A DNA stretch of 12,563 nucleotides, from NCBI GenBank assembly GCA_029933635.1, contig JAOZNS010000060.1:1-12563 (forward strand). The letters run 5' to 3'. The notes beneath the pieces were generated by a model. That model was not told the origin of the DNA, searched no databases, and saw nothing but the letters and a program-made list of their open reading frames with translations. The translations under genes and the position numbers were made by a program. Source of the DNA: Candidatus Zixiibacteriota bacterium. Its GTDB lineage: Bacteria; Zixibacteria; MSB-5A5; SM1-73. Each line of letters begins with the position of its first letter. Within the stretch, counting starts at the first letter, position 1. Below, in pieces: positions 6,487-12,556 of the stretch.

Positions 6487-7290
6487 TCAATAGCTTTCCT
6501 CTTCCGATGGAAACTTTCCGGATTTCACATCCTCTAAATATCTTTTGCAAGCCTTTCTTATCTCTTTTTCCAAGTCTGCATATCTTCTCACAAACTTTGG
6601 TTTAAAATCCTCAAACAGTCCCAGGATGTCGTTTATTACCAACACCTGTCCATCACACCCAGCTCCTGCTCCAATCCCTATGGTAGGCACTCCAAGAGAT
6701 TCGGTAATCTGTTGAGCCAGATTTTTTGGGATGGACTCCAAAAGGATCGAAAAGCACCCGATCTGTTCTAACTTTTTTGCACTTTCCATCAAATAGTCCC
6801 TTTCCTCCTCAGATTTTCCTCGAACCACGTATCCGCCAAATCTATTGATCGACTGAGGGGTCAAGCCGATATGTCCCATCACCGGGATGCCGACCTGGAT
6901 TATTCTTTTTATCGTATCAGTCATCTCCAATCCCCCTTCGATCTTGACCGCGGAGGCTTGACCTTCTTTAAGAAAACGTCCCGCGTTAAAGATCGCCTGC
7001 TGGATGCTGGCCTGATAGGAGAGGAAGGGCATATCGGCAATCACCAGTGCTCTTTTCGTAGCCGAGGATACCGCCTTGGTGTGATATATCATCTGATCCA
7101 TTCCTATGGAGAGTGTATTGGGAGAGCCATAAAATACCATGTTGGCTGAGTCTCCCACTAAGATGGCGTCCATCCCGATCTGATCCAGGATGCGGGCGGT
7201 GAAGAAATCGTATGCCGTGAGGATGGCGATCTTTTCTTTTCTCCGTTTGAATTTAATGAAACTTTTTACCGTAATCTTTTCTTCAGCCAA
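6487..7290 (-). CDS. panB: 3-methyl-2-oxobutanoate hydroxymethyltransferase (ketopantoate)
   Basis: PanB transfers a hydroxymethyl group from 5,10-methylene-tetrahydrofolate to alpha-ketoisovalerate, making ketopantoate, the first committed step to pantothenate and CoA. The 267 residues form a (beta/alpha)8 barrel of normal length. Metal ligands are visible as D47 (LVGDS), D86 (IADMPF) and E118 (KIEGG). The catalytic glutamate is E185 in LLESIP. GHIGLTPQS (139-147) and GIGAGAGCDGQVLV (205-218) are also conserved. The start is TTG, supported by GAGGAAG about 9 nt upstream. It lies 33 nt after the deoxynucleoside kinase and is probably translated from the same mRNA. The folate genes upstream supply its cosubstrate. 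Confidence 0.97.
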   Translation of the reverse strand: MAEEKITVKSFIKFKRRKEKIAILTAYDFFTARILDQIGMDAILVGDSANMVFYGSPNTLSIGMDQMIYHTKAVSSATKRALVIADMPFLSYQASIQQAIFNAGRFLKEGQASAVKIEGGLEMTDTIKRIIQVGIPVMGHIGLTPQSINRFGGYVVRGKSEEERDYLMESAKKLEQIGCFSILLESIPKNLAQQITESLGVPTIGIGAGAGCDGQVLVINDILGLFEDFKPKFVRRYADLEKEIRKACKRYLEDVKSGKFPSEEESY

Positions 7291-7323
7291 TTTTTTCTTC
7301 CTCTACTAAGGTATGAAAAAACC

Positions 7324-7965
7324 TTAACTTTCTCCCAGAGGCACATAATATTTGGTGCCGAAAAGTGGAGTCTCAAGCAAGTTTAGTAGGTTTTCTAAAT
7401 CCTTTTCATTGCGAACTAAATCTATTCGGTCCGTGTTCACCACCAAAAGCGGCGTCTTGGTATAATGGAAAAAATAATAATTATACGCCTCATTCAATGC
7501 CTGAATGTATTCTAAATCTATGTTTTTTTCATATAGGCGACCTTGCTGTTTTATTCTTCTTAACAGCACCTCTGAGGAGGTCTGCAGATAGATAATCAGA
7601 TCTGGATTGGGGATATCCTTCTGGAGAACAGAGGCTACCTTTTCATATAATAGAAGTTCCCTTTGATTCAAGGTCACGGAGGCAAAAATCCTATCCTTAT
7701 CAAAGCAATAGTCGCTGATCACCTTCCGGTGAAACAGATCGGTGGCGAAAAGCTGTTGTTGCTGTCTGTGTCTGGACAAAAGGAAAAAAAGCTGGGTCTG
7801 GAAAGCAAATCTCCTTTTATCCTTATAGAAGTCCGGAAGAAAGGGATTCTCCTCCGTCTCCTCCAGAATCAATCTGGCATCCATCTTCTCCGCCAATACC
7901 TTAGCCAGACCGGTCTTTCCCGCTCCAATGGGACCCTCGATATTGATATAATTTAGCTCAGCCAT
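7324..7965 (-). CDS. Deoxynucleoside kinase (dGK/dAK family)
   Basis: This enzyme phosphorylates a deoxynucleoside with ATP to salvage DNA precursors. The 213 residues show the P-loop GPIGAGKT (11-18), the EExEENPFLxxFY substrate segment (about 36-47), the helix RFAFQTQLFFLLSRHRQQ and a SDYCFDKDRIFA motif corresponding to the DRS-type catalytic loop. The strand PDLIIYLQ follows, then the arginine-rich LID around RRIKQQGRLYE. This pattern is typical of bacterial deoxyguanosine/deoxyadenosine kinases rather than thymidylate kinase; the exact base specificity cannot be read from sequence. It lies between folK and panB, where such kinases are often found in other bacteria. A putative internal promoter precedes it. 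The Shine-Dalgarno is weak. Confidence 0.9.
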   Translation of the reverse strand: MAELNYINIEGPIGAGKTGLAKVLAEKMDARLILEETEENPFLPDFYKDKRRFAFQTQLFFLLSRHRQQQQLFATDLFHRKVISDYCFDKDRIFASVTLNQRELLLYEKVASVLQKDIPNPDLIIYLQTSSEVLLRRIKQQGRLYEKNIDLEYIQALNEAYNYYFFHYTKTPLLVVNTDRIDLVRNEKDLENLLNLLETPLFGTKYYVPLGES

Positions 7966-8007
7966 GACGATTTATTCCCACGGTAAAATCGGCTTAAACG
8001 TTGCACT

Positions 8008-8036
8008 AATATAAATAGCCCCACATTCGGTTGCAA
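8008..8036 (-). promoter_or_regulatory. Possible internal promoter before the kinase and pan genes
   Basis: On the minus strand TTGCAA (8031-8036) is followed after 17 bp by TATATT (8008-8013), in the 78-nt gap between folK and the kinase. The -10 matches that of the two better promoters in the window; the -35 is only 4/6. It might allow extra transcription of the kinase and panBCD. Confidence 0.4.
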
Positions 8037-8043
8037 AGAAAAT

Positions 8044-8550
8044 TTATATTTTTTCTGAATAAACTCTCACAATGGAGTTATCTTCACAACCTTCAAGAAG
8101 TTCTCCTACATTTTTCTTCAGCACTGGATGCAAAAGCTGGGGAGCTATCTGGGCTAAACCGACCAAGACAAACCTTCTTTTGTCCATTTGAGGATGCGGG
8201 ATGATAAGCTGATCCGAGTTCAAAACTTGGTTTTCATAAAATAATATATCCAGATCGATATTTCGTGGTCCCCACTTTTTCCCTCTTTTTCTTCCCATCT
8301 GATCCTCTATAGCCAAAAGATATTTTAGTAAAGCAAAAGGATCAAGGGACGTTTCGATTTTAATCACTAAGTTAAGAAACCAGCTCTGATTCTCATACCC
8401 CACCGGCTGAGTCTCATATAAGGAGGAGACTTCTTTGATTAAAATCTTCTGGGATTTTTCTATCTTTTGGATTGCGTCTTTTATATTCTGTAACCTGTTA
8501 CCTAAGTTCGATCCCAGGCTTAGATAGGCACTTGCCAAAGCTGACCTCAA
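8044..8550 (-). CDS. folK: HPPK, 6-hydroxymethyl-dihydropterin pyrophosphokinase
   Basis: FolK moves pyrophosphate from ATP to 6-hydroxymethyl-7,8-dihydropterin, the product of FolB, before coupling to p-aminobenzoate by FolP. The 168 residues contain YLSLGSNLGNR (9-19), SSLYETQPVGY (42-52), WFLN (57-60), GRKRGKKWGPRNIDLDIL (86-103) with the metal-binding pair D99 and D101, and the conserved HP (119-120) with RRFVL. All catalytic elements are present. The start is TTG, supported by GGAGG 10 nt upstream; a start further in would cut the first strand. It is separate from FolB, not fused as in some bacteria, and is 177 nt from it. Confidence 0.96.
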   Translation of the reverse strand: MRSALASAYLSLGSNLGNRLQNIKDAIQKIEKSQKILIKEVSSLYETQPVGYENQSWFLNLVIKIETSLDPFALLKYLLAIEDQMGRKRGKKWGPRNIDLDILFYENQVLNSDQLIIPHPQMDKRRFVLVGLAQIAPQLLHPVLKKNVGELLEGCEDNSIVRVYSEKI

Positions 8551-8727
8551 GATTAAATCTCCTCCAGATGGCTATCAAGACGTCCGTTCCCTTCTCCATT
8601 TCAGGAGCGGAGGAATAGGGGCGAAGGTATGTGGGGCTGAACTTATTCCTGCCCCAAAAACCAACAGATGCACAAGTTGGAACGTGCTGTCCTAAAGCGA
8701 TCTTCAAAAGGCTTTAGAATAACCTTT
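8551..8727. other. Odd 177-nt spacer between folB and folK
   Basis: The spacer interrupts an otherwise compact cluster. The minus strand stays open across it (about 8498-8707), but the reading lacks a start with a ribosome-binding site and overlaps folK by 53 nt. It contains GC-richer patches and the inverted pair GGGGC/GCCCC around 8634-8656. It is more likely an inserted repeat or gene remnant than a gene. Confidence 0.4.
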
Positions 8728-9102
8728 CTACTTATTCTTTTTGCTCCCGCCTTTTCTTTTAACCTCCACCTCGATATCATCCAGATTTCCGGGCACAGGA
8801 GGTATTTTCTTTCTTACACGAACTGTCACTTCATGAGGTTTAAACTTGCTTAATATCTGGTTTGCCAATCTTACCGCGATGGTCTCCAGAAGAGCAAAAC
8901 TATTTTCCAAAACGATCTGCTCAACGGTGCGATAAACCTCGGTGTAGTTTACGGTATCTTTTAACTTATCGCTTCTGGCTGGTCGGTCCATATCCACCAC
9001 CAGCTCGACATCTACCTCGAATCTCCTTCCGGTTTGTCTCTCCGCGGCAGATATCCCATGATATCCATAGAAGGTCATATTATGTAATCTGATCACACCC
9101 AT
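8728..9102 (-). CDS. folB: Dihydroneopterin aldolase
   Basis: FolB cleaves 7,8-dihydroneopterin to 6-hydroxymethyl-7,8-dihydropterin and glycolaldehyde, one step before FolK in folate synthesis. The 124 residues match the tunnel-fold family: FYGYHG (11-16), catalytic or substrate-binding E21 (AER), TVNYTEVY (50-57) with Y53, LLETIA with E73 (71-76), and RVRKKIPP (95-102) with the active-site lysine. The tail after about 117 is Lys/Gly-rich and likely disordered. No good Shine-Dalgarno is seen before the ATG. It follows the aminotransferase-like gene by 98 nt without a terminator between them. The enzymes before and after this pair (FolE, FolP) are not in the window. Confidence 0.96.
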   Translation of the reverse strand: MGVIRLHNMTFYGYHGISAAERQTGRRFEVDVELVVDMDRPARSDKLKDTVNYTEVYRTVEQIVLENSFALLETIAVRLANQILSKFKPHEVTVRVRKKIPPVPGNLDDIEVEVKRKGGSKKNK

Positions 9103-9200
9103 ATAAATTCAGCTTAAACGATTGAGAATTAAATGATGGATAAGGAGTGATGATTAGAATTACCATCCTAAGTAGCACCAGCTTTGGCCAATCAAATTAG

Positions 9201-10403
9201 TCATTGGTCCTGGGATTTTCTCCGATATCTCCTTTGCCACACATGGGAGTGCCTTTTTATCCTTTCCACAGCTTTTTGAATTTGACTGGCTGGGAGATTC
9301 AAAGCCAGGCGAAAATATCCCTCACCATGTTCCCCGAAACCGATGCCGGGCAAAACCAGCACCCCGGTCTTCCTCCAGAGCATGCGAAAGAATCCTAAGG
9401 AAGAATATTTGCCCGGAACCTTCACCCACACAAAGGGTCCCGCCCTTGGCTTTTTAGCCTTCCAGCCCAGCTGAAAAAGACCTTCCCACAAAGTCTGCTT
9501 TCTGGTGATGAACTCCTGATTGTTTTTTTGGGCAATCTCTGAGTAGTCTCTCAAAATCTCCAGAGCCAGAAGCACCGATATCTTTGAGACTTTTTCTCCA
9601 AAAGCATCTTCCACTGACTCCAGTTGAGAGATGATTCCTCTCTCTCCTATCAGGAAACCGAACTGGATGCCGGTCAAGGGGAAGAAAGAAAACTTCTCCA
9701 CAGCCATCTTTTTGGCTCCTTTGGTTTGCAAAAGACAAACAGGTGTATGATCCTCATAACATATATCATTTCCCGAGGCATCGTTTATCACTAACACGTT
9801 CCTCTTGGCCGCCCACTCCATCACCTCCCGGAAGAACCCAGAATCTGCACCCGCGGAGGTAGGATTGTGGGGATAGTTCAGAAACAAAATTTTGGGACCC
9901 CCCCGAGCTCGCCGGGTGGCATACAGACCACTCAGGTTAGGGAGATAATCGTTTCTCTCCAATAAAGGAAAGGTCTCCACCATAGCTCCGGCTAAAGTTG
10001 AAGCTATTTTGTATGCGGGATTGCCGGGATCGGGCACAGCCACCACATCACCGGGGTTGATCAAACCCAACAGGAGATGATACAACACTTTTCTCTCCTC
10101 AAAGAAGGGAAAAATCTCTTTTTCAGATTTTAGTTTCAAACCATATGTCTGCTCCAGCCACTTCCCCGTGGCTTGTTTTAACTCCAGCAAAAGCTTTGAA
10201 TCAACAAAATCCAAAAGTTCGTTTTTGTTAAAGGAGGGGATCAAGAAATCTCTCAAGGATGGATCTGGATTGAGCTCTCCCAGATCTAAAACCTCCACCC
10301 CCCTTCGAATCAATCCTTGCTTGATCCTCCTTGCCTCCACGAACGATGCCGGAGGAAGTTTCTGCAACCTTTCTGCCTTTTCAATGATGAGCTTCTTGAT
10401 CAT
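9201..10403 (-). CDS. Class I aminotransferase homologue lacking the PLP lysine
   Basis: The 400 residues align along their whole length with class I PLP aminotransferases of the LL-diaminopimelate/alanine type. Visible matches are INPGDVVAVPDPGNPAY (115-131), LFLNYPHNPTSAG (173-185) with the PLP-contacting N180, LVINDASGNDICYED with D208, and GEGYFRLAL (360-368) with the carboxylate-binding R365. However, the SxSKTYNMTGWRxGF region reads EKFSFFPLTGIQFGF (236-250). The position of the Schiff-base lysine holds Ser239, or the SK piece is deleted, and the phosphate-binding Arg is Q247. The Gly-Ser phosphate loop (GSKEG) reads FEERK (101-105) and the active-site Tyr is G211. The only nearby lysine is K237, two positions too early. 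The frame is intact, so this looks like a conserved non-catalytic relative, not a pseudogene. It is the first gene of the folate/pantothenate cluster. Confidence 0.85.
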   Translation of the reverse strand: MIKKLIIEKAERLQKLPPASFVEARRIKQGLIRRGVEVLDLGELNPDPSLRDFLIPSFNKNELLDFVDSKLLLELKQATGKWLEQTYGLKLKSEKEIFPFFEERKVLYHLLLGLINPGDVVAVPDPGNPAYKIASTLAGAMVETFPLLERNDYLPNLSGLYATRRARGGPKILFLNYPHNPTSAGADSGFFREVMEWAAKRNVLVINDASGNDICYEDHTPVCLLQTKGAKKMAVEKFSFFPLTGIQFGFLIGERGIISQLESVEDAFGEKVSKISVLLALEILRDYSEIAQKNNQEFITRKQTLWEGLFQLGWKAKKPRAGPFVWVKVPGKYSSLGFFRMLWRKTGVLVLPGIGFGEHGEGYFRLALNLPASQIQKAVERIKRHSHVWQRRYRRKSQDQ

Positions 10404-10454
10404 GGCAATAAGTTAACTGAGAGGTTAATATCAATTCGAATCAAACATTTCAAA

Positions 10455-10483
10455 AATATATACTTGTGGAAAGGTTATGGCAA
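10455..10483 (-). promoter_or_regulatory. Sigma70-type promoter of the fol/pan cluster
   Basis: On the minus strand TTGCCA (10478-10483) is followed after exactly 17 bp by TATATT (10455-10460), each 5/6 to consensus. Transcription would start near 10448, leaving a leader of about 45 nt that contains the palindrome ATTCGAAT. It sits just downstream of the terminator of the preceding unit, as expected for an operon head. Confidence 0.7.
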
Positions 10484-10513
10484 GCAAATTCAATCAGCTT
10501 CGGAAAAAGCATC

Positions 10514-10560
10514 AAAAATATAAAGCCCCCTTCAAGCTCTCTGAAAGGGGCTTTTATATC
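10514..10560 (-). terminator. Strong intrinsic terminator (bidirectional in form)
   Basis: The arms AAAGCCCCCTTCA (10522-10534) and TGAAAGGGGCTTT (10542-10554) form a 13-bp stem with one mismatch and a 7-nt loop. On the minus strand it is followed by ATATTTTT, and on the plus strand by TATATC after its own T run. It ends the IPTL-CTERM gene unit and insulates the fol/pan promoter just downstream. Confidence 0.9.
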
Positions 10561-10602
10561 ACTTATGCCCAGTTTTTGCCGAATTTACCTTACGGGACGG
10601 AT

Positions 10603-11133
10603 CTACGTGGTTAACTTAGCCCTTCGTCGTCTCAATAAGATAACCAGACCGCTGGCGATCATCAGAACGACTAAAATGACCTGACCCCATTCGGTAAGAG
10701 TTGGACCCTGACGGCAACAGTCTATTCTAACTTCGTCGTCGCTAACTTGGCCGGGAAATCCCTGTGCTTCGCCTTGGAACTTAATCACAGAATAATCCCT
10801 ACAATCATTCCCGGGAGTGAGTGTTATTGTGATGGTGGTGGTTTGTTCCTGCTGTGCTGGGATTACCCAAGTGCCGCTGTTGGGTGCAAAATCAGTTGCG
10901 CAGTCAAAATCTTGGTGATCCCACACTCCCGCCCAATCCACCGTCAGCGCTTCAAGGGTATTGTTCCTAATACTCAGTTGGGTCGTTACTTGAGTAGGGC
11001 AAGGACAAGTAGCTTCGATATGACGTGGGTCTAATTTCACAGTTATGACGTTTTTGGATTCTCCCTGGGCCTTTACCTGAACAAAAGAGGTTGCCAGCAT
11101 GAGAATCATGATACAAATGATATACCTTTTCAT
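10603..11133 (-). CDS. Secreted protein with IPTL-CTERM-like sorting tail
   Basis: I do not recognise the ectodomain. I start at the ATG at 11133, which has AAGGAG 7 nt upstream; an in-frame ATG at 11169 would add 12 residues before the signal peptide. The 176-residue product begins with a Sec signal (MKRYIICIMILMLATSF, likely cleavage after residue 22). A Thr/Val-rich, beta-like domain follows (about 23-140) with six cysteines (43, 45, 78, 111, 139, 140) that could form disulfides. The end is diagnostic: PTLTEWG (144-150), a hydrophobic helix (about 151-167) and RRRR (168-171). This is the tripartite IPTL-CTERM signal, a PEP-CTERM-like tag thought to be processed at the cell surface by an exosortase-type enzyme. 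No such enzyme is recognisable here. Confidence 0.8.
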   Translation of the reverse strand: MKRYIICIMILMLATSFVQVKAQGESKNVITVKLDPRHIEATCPCPTQVTTQLSIRNNTLEALTVDWAGVWDHQDFDCATDFAPNSGTWVIPAQQEQTTTITITLTPGNDCRDYSVIKFQGEAQGFPGQVSDDEVRIDCCRQGPTLTEWGQVILVVLMIASGLVILLRRRRAKLTT

Positions 11134-11287
11134 AGATTCGCTCCTTTTCAATTCCATATACTTTACCACGACGACTCTATCCTCAGAGGGAGGTTTTGAA
11201 TCCTTTTTGTCAAGCTATCACCGATGGACACTTACCTCAAGCAAAGTATTTTACGCCTTCCCTCTGCATTCTCAAAAAACCAAAGTT

Positions 11288-11992
11288 TTACATTAAGTTC
11301 TTGAGGATTGGTGGCGCTCGTTCTTCTGGGATAAAGTAGACTTTTTCATGGAGAGGTCCACAAACCCCAAAAGGGTTCCATCTTCTTTTTTGTTGACAAG
11401 CTATTTTCCTCTGATTTTTCAGTAACTCTAAGATTTTGTTAGTAACCAAAACCAGCAACGTACTCAAAAGGGCGATAATTGTTGATCCAGCAAGCAAACT
11501 CAAAAGCCCTGTTAACTCATGGAAAAGCGATAGAGAAAGCCCCGATTCGGTAAAGAGTAGCTGAGCCCAATCAAGTTTCAACAGTCCCAGCACCAAGCCA
11601 AACCATGACAAAGCAATTAAGGCTGGATCAAATCTCCAGCGTTGACGTGCCCATCCAATCGCCCACCCGAATAGAGCAAAAAGCGCAATACCACAAAACA
11701 GCTTGAACACAGAAATAAATGGAGAACTTACCCCTGAATCAATCATCGACGCACCGAAGAAGGAGAGACCCAAAAGAAATCCCAGGCGCAAGCACTCGGT
11801 AGAGGGAGCTTTTATTGTCCTATATAGAAATGGTGCTAAGGCGAAAAAGGAAAAATACCAATGACCTGGGAAATAAGCGAGGGCCCGCAGGAAAAGCGCA
11901 GAGCCCCCAGCGAAGATGAAACTTTCAGCCCAAGCTGTTAGCCATAGCTTGCCGGAAGTGTGGTTTGAACCTGAGACACCGATCTTGTTCAT
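11288..11992 (-). CDS. Membrane protein like the N-terminal half of Lnt
   Basis: A polytopic membrane protein of 234 residues with about six hydrophobic helices (roughly 17-37, 44-59, 68-84, 91-115, 122-141, 160-189). The segment around WYFSFFALAPFLYRTI and LRLGFLLGLSFFGASM resembles the Lnt_N membrane domain of apolipoprotein N-acyltransferase. The carbon-nitrogen hydrolase domain with its Glu-Lys-Cys triad is absent: the chain ends in a basic, soluble-looking tail of about 45 residues. It is therefore not an active Lnt alone and may be a membrane paralogue of other function. I prefer the ATG at 11992, with GGAAGG 7 nt upstream; a TTG at 12025 would add 11 residues. The IPTL-CTERM gene follows after 154 nt and could be cotranscribed. 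Confidence 0.5.
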   Translation of the reverse strand: MNKIGVSGSNHTSGKLWLTAWAESFIFAGGSALFLRALAYFPGHWYFSFFALAPFLYRTIKAPSTECLRLGFLLGLSFFGASMIDSGVSSPFISVFKLFCGIALFALFGWAIGWARQRWRFDPALIALSWFGLVLGLLKLDWAQLLFTESGLSLSLFHELTGLLSLLAGSTIIALLSTLLVLVTNKILELLKNQRKIACQQKRRWNPFGVCGPLHEKVYFIPEERAPPILKNLM

Positions 11993-12311
11993 TCTGTAGC
12001 CTTCCCTGCGCTTAACCGATCGCAACTTATCTCTTCAATCCCAGAAGAAGAAAAAGACATAGGGATTGCCCTTAGACATTTTAGCACAAGCAGTCTTAAA
12101 CAACCCTGTACTCAGAAAGGCTCTGTGGCACGAAGCAGACCTAAAGAATAGGTTATATCCAATATTGCCTGAAACGTGGTTGAAACTATTTAGATTTAAG
12201 AAAGGAAGGAAAAAATAGAAGAGGCTATATAGGTAGCTTCTTAAAAAATCCTTCCCCTCACCACCCCTTCTTCGTATTTTCTAAACTCCCTTTGATATGA
12301 ACTACAACAAT

Positions 12312-12340
12312 ATTTTAATACTCAAACCACAGCTTGTCAA
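12312..12340 (-). promoter_or_regulatory. Strong sigma70-type promoter with UP-like tract
   Basis: On the minus strand a perfect TTGACA (12335-12340) lies 17 bp from TAAAAT (12312-12317), 5/6 to TATAAT. Immediately upstream is an A/T tract (ACTTTTTTTAAAAAAATCC, about 12341-12359) that resembles an UP element and can also pair into a hairpin. Transcription would start near 12305, about 310 nt before the preferred start of the Lnt-like gene. Confidence 0.7.
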
Positions 12341-12408
12341 GGATTTTTTTAAAAAAAGTAATCCTTTTCTGTTTAAAGAATCAAACTCATCTGAACTAAA
12401 GATTAACT

Positions 12409-12431
12409 AAGCCCGGGTATAACTCGGGCTT
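12409..12431. repeat. 10-bp hairpin of unknown role
   Basis: AAGCCCGGGT-ATA-ACTCGGGCTT pairs over 10 bp with one G-U and a 3-nt loop. It is followed on the minus strand by AGTTAATCTTTAG, too poor in T for a confident terminator call. Two smaller hairpins follow on the plus strand: GGGTG/CACCC (12445-12449, 12461-12465) and GGTTC/GAACC (12466-12470, 12474-12478). Confidence 0.6.
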
Positions 12432-12494
12432 GGAATCCTCAGCAGGGTGAAATGAATCAACACCCGGTTCTTGGAACCCTTACTTTAATAGCTC

Positions 12495-12530
12495 ATTTTC
12501 CTTCTTTCCAAAAGAAAGAATAGGGGAAAT
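12495..12530. repeat. Bulged inverted repeat
   Basis: The inner perfect arms are TTCTTTC (12502-12508) and GAAAGAA (12514-12520) around a 5-nt loop. The outer flanks ATTTTCC and GGGGAAAT extend the pairing with a TA bulge. It has no T-tract and its role is unknown. Confidence 0.45.
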
Positions 12531-12556
12531 TAAAAACCCCCATTTACCAGGGGGTT
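12527..12556 (-). terminator. Intrinsic terminator of a gene beyond the right edge
   Basis: The stem AACCCCC/GGGGGTT (12535-12541 with 12550-12556, 8-nt loop) is followed on the minus strand by TTTAATTT. This fits the end of a minus-strand transcript whose gene lies to the right of the window. Confidence 0.7.

Noticed and set aside
9454..9738. Frameshift as the cause of the missing lysine in the aminotransferase homologue
   Set aside because: The alternative minus-strand frame across this region has no SxSK or similar motif, and the main frame continues with matching sequence on both sides.
10466..10684. Plus-strand open frame between the aminotransferase and IPTL-CTERM genes
   Set aside because: It contains the terminator hairpin and overlaps the IPTL-CTERM gene, with no start signal.
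11208..11213. Perfect TTGACA upstream of the IPTL-CTERM gene as a promoter
   Set aside because: No acceptable -10 box lies 15-19 bp downstream on the minus strand.
10603..11992. The multi-spanning protein being the exosortase for the IPTL-CTERM protein
   Set aside because: It has one cysteine at a helix start (KLFCG) but no recognisable conserved Arg/His exosortase motifs. The Lnt_N-like pattern fits better.
12035..12079. 14-codon leader peptide (MSKGNPYVFFFFWD) before the Lnt-like gene
   Set aside because: It has no Shine-Dalgarno sequence and no attenuator-type hairpin, so it is likely chance.
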